Positions 1 through 11,723 of a stretch of 64,000 bases of DNA are shown here, one piece after another (positions within the stretch are counted from its first letter, which is position 1; every line of letters begins with the position of its first letter). The notes under the pieces are model-generated. The model was not told the DNA's origin and did no database searches. It was given only the letters and a program-made list of their open reading frames with translations. The translations under genes were made by a program, and so were the position numbers. This DNA is from Oryzias latipes (Eukaryota; Chordata; Actinopteri; Beloniformes; Adrianichthyidae): positions 27,414,823-27,478,822 of the forward strand of contig NC_019869.2 in assembly GCF_002234675.1 (NCBI RefSeq), given 5' to 3'.

Positions 1-66
1 TGAAGTCCTGCTCACAAAACTCCGTGGATGCTTTCCCCCTTTCAAGTGGGGTAAAATAACTTGACA
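1..66 (+). mobile_element. End of 5' LTR of BEL/Pao element 1
   Basis: The first 66 bases match 7222-7287 with one difference (position 25 versus 7246). Both copies end in ACA, as expected of an LTR end. The rest of the 5' LTR lies outside the window. The near identity over this short overlap suggests a fairly young insertion, but 66 bp is too little for dating. Confidence 0.85.
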
Positions 67-194
67 GTGAAAAACCGTCTGAAAAGGAAAACTGACTTAC
101 AGTAAAAGCCGACTGTCAGTGAAAAAACTAAATCGTCAGTGGCAAACTGGTTGTCAGAAGAAAAAGAAACCACAGAGGAAAATAAGAGGTTAAA

Positions 195-1926
195 ATGGCC
201 GAGTCTATAAAGTTTGTGGAGCAACTGAAGGCTGAGAGGACAATGGCAAAAAGAACATTCTCACGTCTCGTCAACACTATACAAAGAAATTATAAAGACA
301 TGCCTGAAGAGGAATTAAAGGACAGTTTCAATAAACTTAACATAGAAGCAGAGAGAGTCATGAATGCAAATGATGAAGTGGAGATGGGACTCATTGCAGA
401 GTTGGAGGCAAAGCTGGACACAGAAGGTGATGTGTTAACAGAACAGCAAAAGGCAGACAAAACAAGAACTGCAAAAGAATGTGAGTTAAAGCTGAAAGAA
501 ACCAGAGCTCTCCTTCAAGATACTCTCTGGAACGATTATGTACATGCTGAGTTAAACACAGCTTTCCAAATAGCTGAAGCTGAGTGTGAACGTGCTGCTG
601 CAATACGCCCAGATGGCAACCAGGAGGCATATGACTTCATACTCACCCACCTACATGATGTAGCAAAATCTACAAAGGACACGTACAACCAGTGGAAACG
701 ATGAGTCCCATCATACGGCTATGAGGAGTTCCAAAGTCGTCTCAAAACGCTTGACATGATGATTCCAAAGTTAATTTCCAGAAAAGCAGAATTCATAAAA
801 ATAAAGATCAGAGAGTCTGAAGAGCAAAGGGTTGTTTACCCCATGAATATTCCAGCACCTGTCATCAAGTTGAAACCCATGGCCCTCCCTAAATTTGGAG
901 GAAATCAACGTGACTTCCACAGGTGGAAAAAGGAATGAGAAGCCCTTCAGAAACAGGGTGAACCAACTGGCTCAAGTGAAGTGAAGAAATACCAGCTGTT
1001 GGATAGCCTCGACGAAAGAATACAAAGAAACCTCCGTCTAAACACCTATAACACAGCTGAAGAAATATTTCGATTCCGCCATTGCAGTCGAAATAGTGGA
1101 AGAACTGCAAGGAATGACACCTGTAAAGAATCATCAACCGAGAAAAATCATTGAATTGATTCGAGTGGTGGAAAAAGCACTCCTTGACCTAGCAGACCTT
1201 GAAGAAACAGGTGCAATAAAAAATCCACTCGTAATAAAATCCATCGAAAGCAAACTTCCTACAGTAATCAAGCGAGAATGGTTGATGCACGTGGCGGACA
1301 GGAGAAATGCTGTGACACCAGACAATCGTTTTGACCGCCTTTTGAGCTTCCTCAAAAATCAAGAAGTTATATATGAGCAACTAGATCAACTGTGGGATGA
1401 TGAGCCACTTAGGAGAAAAACTGAGACTGAAATCAAGCACACAAGAACAAGAGACACTAAATATGACCAAGCGGTGTGTGTAGTTTGTGGCGACAGCAAA
1501 CACAAGAGAAAACTCTACTTCTGCCAGCAATTTCGACGTCTGAAAGTAGAAGCAAAAAAGGCAGCAGTTAAAAAATTGGGAGCATGCAGAAAGTGCTTGG
1601 AGGTCCACGATGATGACTCCTTCTGCAACCCCGCCTACTTGTGTAAAGGTCAAGATTGCAAATTCAACAAAACGCCTGCACATCATTTTTGCCTTTGTCC
1701 AAATGTTCCTCTCAGAAGGACTGAATCCAACCAGAAGAGGAGCAAAGCGGAAAAAGAAAAAAGTCAGAGAAAATACACTCAGGAACAAGAGGAGTTCTTC
1801 AGCAATCTTTCACCGGAGCTAGCCGAACGATGTCGAGATGTATTTTCAAATTCAGTCACAAGAGCGCTTAATTCCAGAAAAGAATCAAGTTTCAAATCAA
1901 AAATGGACTGCAAGAGTTTCCAGTAA
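195..1926 (+). pseudogene. BEL/Pao element 1 gag-like region (broken)
   Basis: This is the gag-like start of a BEL/Pao polyprotein. The first open stretch is 195-704 (169 aa, charged, coiled-coil-like). The same frame resumes at about 705-938 and the protein continues at 1096-1926. The middle contains the GNQRDFHRWKKE segment typical of the conserved BEL region usually called DUF1759. The third part has a cysteine/histidine cluster (CVVCGDSKHK, CRKCLEVHDDDSFC, CKGQDCKFNKTPAHHFC), the zinc-knuckle array found before the protease in this superfamily. In-frame TGA stops at 702-704 and 936-938 and a frame change before 1096 make it a pseudogene. The start at 195 is the first ATG of the long frame, 128 bases after the LTR. 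Confidence 0.75.
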
Positions 1927-1928
1927 TC

Positions 1929-2213
1929 ATGATGCTGCTGACAGTCACAGCAAACGCTGGGCAAAAAATTGGAGCATTGATTGACCTGGCTTCCGACATG
2001 AATTATATCACGCATAGAATGGCAAAGAAATTAAAGCTCAGAAGTGAGGAAATAATGCTTGTCGTTCATGGTGTTGGAGGGATGAAAGTTTGTGTGGAGA
2101 CAAAAAGATACCTCCTTAAAATCAGAGTACAAACTCCAAGCGGCACCTTAAGAGCACATCAGCTGGTTTGTTATGGACTTGACAACGTTGCAGACATTCA
2201 AAAGCATGTCTAG
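1929..2213 (+). pseudogene. BEL/Pao element 1 protease-like domain
   Basis: This short frame follows the zinc-knuckle region directly and sits where BEL elements carry their aspartic-protease-like domain (DUF1758 type). The segment GALIDLASDMNYITHRMA occupies the place of the retroviral-type active-site loop, but reads Asp-Leu-Ala instead of Asp-Thr/Ser-Gly. HGVGGMKVCVETKRYLLKI follows as the expected beta-rich flap part. The frame breaks at 2213 and coding continues in another frame from about 2173. Identification rests mainly on order in the polyprotein. Confidence 0.6.
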
Positions 2214-3480
2214 GCAGGACAGCTGCAAAAGTTTTTTCCAGAGGTACAACTCGCTGAGCTTGAAAGACCAAAGGATATACAGCTGCTCATATCTCACAGG
2301 GAAGGACAACTTGTACCTCAAAAAATCAAATCTGTTGGAGATCTCGTACTATGGGATGGACCTCTCGGAAAAACAGTGGGGGGAACCCTTCCAAAGCTTT
2401 TTGAAGAATTGACACTCTCTGCTCATAAATCAAGAACACATTTCGCAAGATCTATGAGGACTGCTGCTGTAAACTATACGGAAGTGATCAATAGCAAATC
2501 CAATCAAACGCTGCAGTATACCCACATGAAAATGGTGCCGCAAAGCTCGAGTACAGCAATTACCACTCGTGACTTCCTCGAATGGTGGAGGTGGGACAGC
2601 ATCGGTGCTGCATGTGTTCCCAAATGTGGAGGATGTCGATGTGGAAATTGTCAACCTGGTGGGAAGGAAATGACACTCGCAGAAGAGAGAGAGCTGCAAA
2701 TAGTGAGAGAAGGCCTTACCTATGTCAAAGGTGACAGTCACAGCAATAGACCACACTGGCATGCCAAGTACCCTTGGGTGGAAAATCCGTCGCTACTTCC
2801 AAACAACCGAGAAGCGGTCAAAGCCACATTTCTTAGAACGGAAAGACAGTTGGCCAGAGAATCAGAGTGGAAAATGGCTTACATCGCCCAAGTTCATGAC
2901 ATGATTGAACGCAAAGCCGCACTCAAGTTGACTGATGAACTGATCAAAAACTGGACTGGTCCAGTGTGGTACGTTAGCCATCTCATAGCACCAAACCCAC
3001 ACTCGGCATCAACTCCAGTCAGACTTGTGTGGAATAGCAGCCAAAGATTCAAAGGGATCAGCCTAAACGATCTGCTAATCAAGGGCCCTGATGTCCTCAA
3101 CCCAATTCGCGCCATCCTTCTCAGGTTTAGGTGTGAAGTTCATGCTGCTTGGGAGACATAAAAAAGATGTACAATTCCGTATGGTTGGAGGAACAGGAAA
3201 TGCACTTGCACAGGTTTCTCTGGCGGGACTCTGAAATGCAAGATATAGAAGATTACGCAATTACCAGAGTAAACATGGGCGATAGACCAGCAGGGTGCAT
3301 TGCACAGCTCGCGATGCGTGAAACTGCCAACCTACCTGCTTTCTCACATTTTGAAGAGGAAAGGAACGTGATCCAACAAAAAGCTTATGTGGATGACATA
3401 CTCGTCTCCCACAACAATTTTGAGCAACTAAGGACTTTAACAGATAATGTGGAGCAGATCCTGAAAAGTGGGGGATTTTG
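2214..3480 (+). pseudogene. BEL/Pao element 1 reverse transcriptase (broken)
   Basis: Three open stretches (to 2412, 2376-3161, 3149-3481) together cover the BEL reverse transcriptase. Recognisable parts are the fingers segment VRLVWNSSQRFKGISLNDLL near 3025, the motif A segment GDIKKMYNSVWLEEQE at about 3152-3200, and the catalytic YVDD box in KAYVDDILVSHNNF near 3380-3420. Frame changes lie near 2400, 3150 and 3480, so no intact enzyme can be made. The YVDD box itself is kept, unlike in three of the LINE copies further on. Confidence 0.8.
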
Positions 3481-5091
3481 AGCTCAAGCCCTGGGTCTTT
3501 TCTAGACAAAAAAAGGGACAAAAGGAGAGTCAAGAACAATGGGGATCGAGACCTGGACCCATGGTTTTGCCAAACCAAAATTAAACACAATGAAAATAAA
3601 GCTCTGGGCCTTGGATATGAAGTTGAAGGAGATACACTTCGCATCATGACCGCTATCAACTTCTCCAGGAAGAAAAGGAAAATGCGACTTGGTCAAAATC
3701 TTCTGCAAGATCAGATTAGAGATTCAACTCCAAACCCACTGACAAGGCGAGAACTGCTAAGTCAAGTATCAGGATTATACGATCCAGTTGGGTTAGGAAC
3801 TCCAGTCAAGCAGAAAGGGGCTATTCTTGTACGAAAAGCTTTTCAAGAAGCCAAAGTGAAGAAGTTCTCAATCGAAGAAACGTGGGAAACGCCACTCTCT
3901 GAAGGTCTTCGACTTGTTCAACTTGCTCTGATCAGATTCCCCAGATCACTGACTCCAGCACATTTCAAAGGTGATCCTTTGGCTATCACGTTTTGTGATG
4001 GGAGTGAGTATGCTTATGGTGCAGTGATGTACTTGAGATGGGAAACGGAGCAAGGACCTGTGACGAGAATAGTGGAGTCTAAAGCAAGACTAACTCCTGT
4101 GGATCAAAATGGAGACCCAGTGAAATCTGAGATGTGTGGTGCAGTGTTTGCATCCCGTCTAAAAAAGCACTTTGAGGACCACAGTCAGATCAAAGTCAAG
4201 AAATGGTACCATCTACTTGACAGCCAAACCATACTTGGTGCAATACAAAGAGACAGTTATGGCTTTCAAACGTTCTTTGCAAATCGGATTGGAGAAATTC
4301 AGAACAGTACAAGAAAAGAGGACTGGCGCTGGATCCATGGTTCCTTGAATGTTGCTGACGTCGTAACGAGAGGCACGGACGCTGAAAACCTAAATGAAAG
4401 CTCGGAGTGGCAAAACGGCCCAAAATTCTTGAGTTTGCCTGAAGAGGAGTGGCCCGTGAAATCAGCTGAAGAATTGGTGATCGTTGCGAAAGAAAGTGTC
4501 ATCAAATTGCAGAAGAAAGTGTTCACGGCAGTACTAACAAGAAACAAAGCAAAGAAACTTGAAATCAATGATGATCCACGTCAGGTCATTAACCAAAGAA
4601 GACCACCCTCAGGATCGGCAGTCCAATTATTAGTGGATGTTAAACGATTTAGCTGTTTATCCAAACTAATCAAAGTCATCGCATGGATGTGGAGAGCGGC
4701 AAAGAGATTTGGTGGAAAAAGCAAAGCCATGGAGAAACCACAGTGGGAGGCAGTCCCATTAGGTGGAGTAATATCTGTGAATGAAAGAGAGGATGCACTC
4801 AGAGACATCTTCCTGGCAGCACAAGCTGACATGAACCTTCCTGCCACAACACTAAACCGACTAGTCACCTACACAGACAAAGATTCTGGATTAGTTGTTT
4901 GTGGTGGTCGCATACAGACCTACAGGGAAGATATGGTTGATGTCCCAATTTTGCCATATGAAGCCTGGGCATCTACTTTGGTGGCACGTGAAGCTAACAA
5001 CAAAAATCATGACGTATCGCCGCTACTTTGCTCAAGATGAGGACCAAAACCTGGGTGGTGAAAGGTCGACGAGTTGCCAAACGTGCCAAAC
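3478..5091 (+). pseudogene. BEL/Pao element 1 RT end, RNase H-like region
   Basis: The 520-aa frame 3478-5040 starts in the wrong frame (its first 30 residues are frameshifted) and then reads as the Pao-type connection (TRRELLSQVSGLYDPVGLGTP) and RNase H region. ITFCDGSEYAYGAVMYLRWE near 3985-4045, WYHLLDSQTILGAI near 4205 and LNVADVVTRG near 4345 are the RNase H-like blocks. The segment after 4780 (REDALRDIFLAAQADMNLPA) leads to the zinc-binding start of the integrase, which is cut off by a SINE at about 5092. Confidence 0.78.
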
Positions 5092-5350
5092 GTTTCTACA
5101 TTCTTACGAAGGCCCAAAGCGCTTTACAGTCACAGTCCCATTCACCCATGCACACACACATTCACACACACATTCACACACTGATGGCGGCTCCGCTGCC
5201 AAACACTGGCGCCAACCTCCCACCAGAGGCAAGGTGGGGTTCAGTGTCTTGCCCAAGGACACTTCGACACATGGGCGTGCAAGGCGGGAATCGAACCTGC
5301 AATCTTATGATCATGGGTCGACCGCCCTACCGCTGCACCACGGCCGCCCC
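5092..5350 (-). mobile_element. tRNA-derived SINE inserted in BEL element 1
   Basis: Read on the minus strand, it starts with a tRNA-like head: a box A-like stretch (TGGTGCAGCGGTAGGGCGG) and a box B (GGTTCGATTCC), then a body ending in the GCGCTTTGGGCC region. A second copy lies at 9049-9313, and 3' pieces lie at 51626-51690 and 53792-53925. This copy lacks the tail (TATACGCCATTTACCATTT) present at 9049. The head is part of a SINE and not a functional tRNA gene. It has replaced some BEL sequence (see findings). Confidence 0.8.
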
Positions 5351-6329
5351 TTGTCATGTAAGGGATGACGTCAAAAGAAGGGTGACAAAGAAAGTCTGGG
5401 GTGTCCTTTTCTGTTGCATGGCCAGCAGGGCTATCCACACAGAAGTTGCAAACGATCTTTCAACAGAAGGATTCTTAGTGGCTTACCAGAGGTTTACTGC
5501 AATCAGGGGGCATCCGCGGAAAATCTGGTCAGACCCTGGGACTAACTTTATTGGGGCTAAATCTGTGTTGGAAGAAATGTATAAGTTCCTCGACCAGCAA
5601 AATAAGGCAAGCTTGGAAGATCTCTCTGCCAGAAATGGGACAGAGTGGACATGGAAAATTCATCCCGCCGATTCTCCACACAGGAATGGAGCTGCTGAAG
5701 CCGCTGTGCGCATAGTAAAGAGAGCTCTCCAAACTATAGGAAAGGAATCAGCATTGACTTTTAGTGAATTCCAGACGACCCTATCCTTGACTGCTAACCT
5801 TGCAAATGAGAGACCAATTGACGCCGGGACACAAAGCCGAGAAGACTGTGTCTACTACATTTCACCTAACACCCTCCTGCTTGGACGAGCATCCCAAGAA
5901 GGAGATCCTAAAGCCTTTGACTTCGACTGCTATCCTTACGAAAGACTCAAAGCCATTCAAGCTGAAGTGGACAAATTCTGGAGAAGATGGAGCCAGCTTG
6001 CTGGGCCTCACCTATTCGTTCGGAGCAAGTGGCATACCACACAAAGAAATGTAGCAATCGGGGACATTGTGTGGTTAAGTGATCAAAATGCTTTAAGGGG
6101 TCAATTTAGACTTGGAAGAGTCGTTGGTGCGAAACCGGATAGCAAAGGTGTAGTTCGTGATGTTACCATTAAAGTCACTCCGAGTTATTGTCCACCTGAG
6201 GCACGAACGGGGGTTAGGAAGAGGGTTGAAGGTTTTTCAGGCTCTAAGGAAAGCAGGGAGAGAGCGATCGTTTTGCATAGGGATGTTCGGCGTCTAGTTG
6301 TTTTGCTTCCTATAGAAGAACAAAAGTAA
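5351..6329 (+). pseudogene. BEL/Pao element 1 integrase (SINE-disrupted)
   Basis: The frame 5028-6329 (433 codons) reads from the BEL polyprotein through the whole SINE and back into integrase. After the SINE come GVLFCCMASRAIHTEV, then KIWSDPGTNFIGAKSV with the second catalytic Asp of the DDE core, and NGAAEAAVRIVKRAL in the region of the catalytic Glu. The C-terminal segment (GDIVWLSDQNALRGQFRLGR) is the usual small beta domain. The expected CxxC pair of the zinc-binding domain and the first catalytic Asp (before the GVLF segment) are missing, so it should be inactive even though the frame is open. Confidence 0.8.
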
Positions 6330-6404
6330 GTTTAATTTGTTGAAAGATTTGACCTCTAAGTAAACGACATTCTTGGTGCTTCCTCAAGAATATCGAGTGG
6401 GAGG

Positions 6405-7287
6405 TGTTAGGTCAAACTTGAGGAAGCTGATGCTTCAAGTGATTTTATATTAAAAGTAAATAAAAACAGAGAGAAAAAAAAACACAAGAAAAAAAATCAA
6501 ATGAAAATCTAAAGTAAAAATGCATAAAGGCACATTCTGTTAAATTTGAGAGAAAAGTAATTTTAAAGTAGTAAAAAAATTAAAGAGAGGAAAAGGAAAG
6601 TTTAAGTCTGTAGTGGGCGCGGTATTAATCAAGGTCCAGCTGTGCGCACCAGGAGCAATTTTGAATGAAGTGCATGTGTAGCACCAGATCAAGCAGAGCT
6701 CGAGAGCGATCGCCAAAGTCGCGATCCATCTTAATAAACTCATCTAAAAATCTAGTTAAAGGCATCGAACCCACGGAGGCAGCCGGTAAGATTTGATCAT
6801 TTTACGGGGCGTAGTTGTTGTGATCCGCTGTGCGTTAAGCGCCGGCTTCGCGCTTCCGCATCAGGTGTCGCGTCAGTGCAAATGTTTGTTTAGTCTACCG
6901 TTTATTGTCATTTATTGTCATTTATTCAAGCACTGCTATTTATGAAATATATGCATTGTTATATTTTCAATGAATTCCCGAAATTATGAACCTATCATTA
7001 ACCTATCAATTGTGTAAATCTAACTAATTATGGAGTCATGAATTTATCTGTTGATTAATGTTATATATTTATTGTTGTATTTACTGTGGTAAATTGAGAA
7101 AATATTATGTCTTGTTTAGGTTTTTCACCACACATTTATAACCAGCATCTTGCCATCACTGTGGAAACCTCAAGAAATTGAATAAAACAGAAAAAACGGA
7201 AAAGTACGTCTGGATAGTGTGTGAAGTCCTGCTCACAAAACTCCATGGATGCTTTCCCCCTTTCAAGTGGGGTAAAATAACTTGACA
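6405..7287 (+). mobile_element. 3' LTR of BEL/Pao element 1
   Basis: The LTR begins TGTTAGGTC after a purine-rich stretch (GAGTGGGAGG) and ends CTTGACA, giving 883 bp with TG...CA ends. Its last 66 bases match the window start. The element inserted next to the minus-strand L1 ORF1 remnant. The expected 5-bp target duplication cannot be checked because the 5' flank is outside the window. Confidence 0.8.
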
Positions 7288-7299
7288 CTGGGACAGGGA

Positions 7300-8720
7300 G
7301 CGGTGACTAAAACTCCCTGTGACATAAAGCACCTGTTGTGCAATAAAGAGGCCTTAGAGAGTGTAACTCACTCATGTAAAACAAAATAGAACAAAACTCT
7401 CCCATCGTTTTTTGTTTTTTTTCATTCAAAAGTCTTTCCAGTGATTCGTGACAACTAAAAATGTTCTCAACAAGGTAGTTACCTTCAATCTTCAATTCTG
7501 CTTATTATTCTCTTACCCGTAAATGTTTTTTAGATGATTGTTTATCTTATTCAGATCTCTTCCTCCTCGACCATGGCTTTCAGATCTGCCATGAACAGTG
7601 TCATTTTCACTCCTCCTCCTGCTAATCCTCCATTCTTCTGCCAGTTTCTCCTCTATGCGCTCCCGTTCTCCAACGATTACCCAGACCCCCAGTTTCTCCG
7701 GGGTGTCCGAGGCGCTGATCAGAGTGGCAAAGGTTTTCTCTCCGGAGTCCAACTGGATTTTTAGCCGTGCTGGATACAAACACTTGGCCTGTATGTTCTT
7801 CTGTTTCAGCTGCTTCACAACAGTGTGCACCTTGGATCTCTTCTTCTGTAGCTCCGGAAAGTAGTCCTGATCGAAAAAGATCCTTCTGTCTTGAAACTTA
7901 ACTTTTCCTTGCCTCCATGCTTGTTGCAGAACCACAACCTTCACCGCTGCATCCAGAAACCTTACAAGAATTGAGCGGGGCGGGGGGGGGGGGGGGCAGT
8001 TGAGCTCGTTGGTCTGGACTGGAGTGAGCGGTGTGCTCTCTCGATGTTAATGTCTAGGCCGGCCGGCAGCGTCAAAACTTTGGGCAACAAGTCTTTCACA
8101 AACACCGCCATGTTTCCACCTTCACTGCCCTCTGGTATTTGATAAATACGCAGGTTATTCCTTCTCATCCGGTTCTGTAATTCTTCACATTCGGCGGAGT
8201 GTTGCCTTTCACGTTGAAGTAAATACCGGAGCACGCTGGTGTTTGGCCCCTCTGTCCTCTGTGGAGTTCACTCGTCCCTCCAACTCTCCGATCCTCTGCT
8301 GGTGGTCTGCAATCTGTTCTTTTATGTCCGTCAATGTCTTTTCCAGGCGATTCAGACTCTCTTTTGTGTGATTGTGACCCTGAATGTTTTCTTGCCGGAG
8401 TTTTTTCATTTCTTCCAGCAGAGACATGGTAGCTAGCTTCTCGTTCTCAATGCTAGCGGCATTGTGGCTAATGCTAGTAGCTGAGCATGCCGTAGCTCTT
8501 TTTTGGTCATCATTTTCTTTTGAAACCCCTTGTTTGTTTGCTAATCGGGTTTTCGGGAGTACGCTCATTTCGGGCTTCTTTAAGTTAGGCGATTAATAGG
8601 TATTCTAATATCTGAAATTGTCACTTTTTCTTACTTTTCCGACGGAGCTTTGTTTATAAGCTGCTACCCTCATCGTGACGTCACCGGAAGTCTCCTCACA
8701 TGATGTTTTGATGCCTTTAT
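7300..8720 (-). pseudogene. L1-type LINE ORF1 remnant and 5' end
   Basis: On the minus strand, 8568-8209 encodes an N-terminal coiled coil (MSLLEEMKKLRQENIQGHNH, ending near RIGELEGRV), 8234-7962 continues it into the start of an RNA-binding fold (LQNRMRRNNLRIYQIPEGSE), and 7944-7513 gives the C-terminal domain (VHTVVKQLKQKNIQAKCLYP). This is the order of L1 ORF1 proteins: coiled coil, RRM, CTD. A G14-rich run around 7978-7996 marks the frame change between the second and third part. The 5' UTR probably reaches about 8720. ORF2 is absent; the BEL element sits on that side. Confidence 0.75.
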
Positions 8721-8726
8721 TGATGG

Positions 8727-9048
8727 AGGGACAGTGAATGGTTCTCTGAGAAGAGAAACTGATGGAGCAACCAACTGTAAGCACTCAGAGATATCAATCA
8801 ACAGAGTGTCGGTTGTGGAGTTGGAGGAACTTTGGCAGCAGCATGAAAGAGTTGGATCTGAATCAAGAACAGCAACTTGTGGAAAGAGTGCTCGGTGTGG
8901 AATGGTGTATTCAGTCAGATAGCTTCCGATTTAAAATCACAATTAAGGACAAACCATTCACCAGGAGAGGAGTACTCTCAACTCTTAGCTCCATTTATGA
9001 TCCTCTGGGAATCTTAAGCCCTGTTGTACTGCTAGCCAAGAAATTACT
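8727..9048 (+). pseudogene. BEL/Pao element 2, end of RT region
   Basis: The open stretch includes ELDLNQEQQLVERVLGVEWC and RRGVLSTLSSIYDPLGILSP, the conserved link after the Pao-type reverse transcriptase. Everything upstream (gag, protease, RT palm) is missing, so the element is 5'-truncated, with the L1 ORF1 remnant immediately to its left. It is clearly a different BEL family from element 1. The stretch is cut by the SINE at 9049. Confidence 0.75.
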
Positions 9049-9313
9049 AAATGGTAAATGGCGTATACTTATAAAGCGCCTTCTACCTTCTTTTGAAGGC
9101 CCAAAGCGCTTTACAGTCACAGTCCCATTCACCCATGCACACACACATTCACACACTGATGGCGGCTCCGCTGCCAAACACTAGCGCGAACCTCCCACCA
9201 GAGCCAAGGTGGGGTTCAGTGTCTTGCCCAAGGACACATGGGCGTAGAAGGCGGGAATCGAACCTGCAATTTTACGATCATGGGTCGACCGCCCTACCGC
9301 TGCACCACGGCCG
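9049..9313 (-). mobile_element. tRNA-derived SINE inserted in BEL element 2
   Basis: Same family and orientation as 5092-5350, here with its 3' tail: on the minus strand it ends in TATACGCCATTTACCATTT. The tRNA-like head with box B GGTTCGATTCC lies around 9250-9310. The shared body is nearly identical to the first copy, so both could come from one active subfamily. Confidence 0.8.
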
Positions 9314-10480
9314 TTGCAGGAACTGTGTCAGTTGAACGACTTTAAAATTATAAGATGTTTGAAGCCCCCAGGATTTTAAGAAACAACCTTGGTACAGCTA
9401 CACCATTTCTGTGATGCAAGTGAACATGGCTATGGAGTAGTAACTTACCTGCTGTTGCACAATGCACGCTCACAAGTACATGTAGCCTTTGTCATGGGTA
9501 AAGCTCGGGTAGCTCCACTGAAGTCTGTAACAATTCCTTGAATGGAGCTCATTGCTGCTACTATGGCAAGCCGCATTGATGCTTTTGCACATGGATCTTC
9601 AAGAATCTGTGTTTTTGACAGACAGTGAATCCGTACTTAAGTACATCAGGAATGAGACCTCCCGATTCAAGGTCTTGGTTGCCAATCGAGTCTCAGAAAT
9701 TCTTAAGGTTTCACGATTTGCTCAATGGCGATATGTAGACACCATACACAATCCAGCCGACATTGCCTCCAGAGGTAGGAAAGTAAATGCTTTTCTCAAA
9801 AATATGACATGGTTGTCTGGTCCTCAATTTCTAACCCAATCTAACTGTGCTTGGCCTGTTAATCCCAACGACATGCATCAACTTCAGGCAGATGACCCTC
9901 AGGTCAAAGAACGTGTGGCAGTGAATGCTGCACAAAATGAAGAAGTTGATGCTGTAACTCGCATGATACATTATTTCTCATCTTGGGGTGGATTGAGAAA
10001 GTCAGTGGCTTGGATTTTAAGATGGAAAAGATTGCTTTTTGCAGCGCTGTAAGAAGAAGCGAGAGTTAAAGCTGGATGCAACACAGTCTAGTCTGAATTT
10101 GCAGCATGTATGTTCATCAGAAAATGATACAGAGGCTTTCAAAGAGAAGACGGTTTCAAGTTGTTTGTCAGTGGAAGAACTTGAGAAGGCTGAGCTAGAA
10201 ATCATCAAGTTTTGCCAAAAGAAAATGTTTCCAGAAGAAATCTCCAGGCTTCAAAGTGGCAAAGCTGTGAAAGGTTGCAGTCACCTTTATAAACTGTGCC
10301 CACTATTCAAAGATGGTGTTCTGAGAGTAGGAGGTCGACTAAGTAGGTCATGTTTGGCAGCAGAGTCTAAACATCCCATGATATTGGCAAACGGTTTCCA
10401 CATCTCAGATATTCTTCTAAGGCATGTTCATCATGAAGTGGGGCATGGTCTCGTAACCACATACTTGCCAGACTAAGAGA
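9314..10480 (+). pseudogene. BEL/Pao element 2 RNase H-like and linker region
   Basis: After the SINE the BEL frame resumes (QLNDFKIIRCLKPPGF region near 9330-9375, then LHHFCDASEHGYGVVTYLLL near 9395-9455). The 166-aa frame 9552-10052 holds LTDSESVLKYIRNETSRFKV and NPADIASRGRKVNAFL, RNase H-like blocks of this superfamily. 10039-10476 contains HVHHEVGHG, part of the zinc-binding start of the integrase. In-frame stops (for example 9539-9541) and frame changes make it a pseudogene. Confidence 0.75.
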
Positions 10481-11509
10481 GAAGTACCGGATTACTGGTG
10501 CTAGTACAGCCATAAGAAGAATTTTGTCAAAGTGTATCATCTGTCATAGACTGAATGCTCAGCCAGTGTCTCAACGGATGGCAGACTTACCAATCGGAAG
10601 AGTTACTTCAGATGAACCCCCATTTACTTGAGCTGGGATTGACTGTTCTGGGCCGTTTGAAGTGAAGAGCAGGAGGAGTGTTGTGAAGAGATATGGAGTA
10701 ATAATTACCTGCTTGGCCATTCGTGCAATACATATTGAAGTGGCAGCTTCACTAGACACAGACTCTTTTATAAATACTCTCAGACATTTCATAGTAAGAC
10801 GAGGTCAAGTACTGGAAATCTGCTCTGATAACGGAACAAATTTTGTTGGAGCAGAACATGAGCTGAAAAATGCTATAGAACAATGGAATCATTCCCAGAT
10901 TAACAACGTGCTTCTGCAAAAGGGAATCAAATGGAGTTTCAATCCACCAGCTGGCTCACATCATGGAGGTTCCTGGGAGAGATTAATAAGATCTGTACGG
11001 AAGGTCCTGAACTCCACCTTTAAGGATCAAAATTTAGATGAAGATGGACTTCACACAGTTCCTTGTGAAGTGGAATCAATAATCAACAGCCGGCCAATAA
11101 CTAAAGCATCCACAGATCCTAATGACCTGGAAGCACTAACACCAAACCACCTACTGCTGATGAAAACTATACCATGCTTACCACCTGGTAACTTTCCGGA
11201 AGCTGATGTATATGCTCGACGCAGATGGAAGCAAGTGCAATACATGTCGGATTTATTTTGGAAAAGATGGATAAGAGAATATCTACCTCTACTACTTTCT
11301 GTAGTAGAGTGTCTGGAGTGAAGCGGAATATAATGCCAGGAGACATTGTCATCATCATGGACAGCACAGCACCTAGAAATTCCTGGATCATGGGAAGGGT
11401 TTTACAGACTTTTCCAGACAGAAGAGGATTTGTGCGTCAAGTGCGGATTAAAACCAAGAGCCGCTATCTGGATCGCCCAATAACAAAGATCTGCCTACTA
11501 CAAGAATAG
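10481..11509 (+). pseudogene. BEL/Pao element 2 integrase
   Basis: A CxxC pair (CIICHR) near 10540 and the stretch around 10630 (GIDCSGPFEV, first catalytic Asp) precede the long frame 10662-11321. That frame has ICSDNGTNFVGAE (second Asp) near 10818-10855 and HHGGSWERLIRSVRKV (Glu) near 10960-11005. 11225-11509 gives the C-terminal domain (PGDIVIIMDSTAPRNSWIMG). The DDE residues are all present, but a TGA at 10629-10631 and frame changes interrupt the protein. Confidence 0.8.
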
Positions 11510-11723
11510 GAAGCTGGATGAGGAACAACTGCTTCACACTGCAAAATCTTGACTGATGGACCTGAGTGTGACATAAGGACTGATAGGTCATCCTTATGAG
11601 AAGAAAAGAAGATGGGACATCAATTATGGACTTTATATGCTAGGTTTTTTAATGATTCATGTCCCCTAGTAATTTCAGTGTATGTAATTATTATGTATGT
11701 TAATTTAATAATTAGGGGCTGGT

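Noticed and set aside
5280..5345. tRNA gene on the minus strand
   Set aside because: The A- and B-box-like motifs are the head of a SINE with a full SINE body behind them and a second copy at 9250; no proper cloverleaf is expected.
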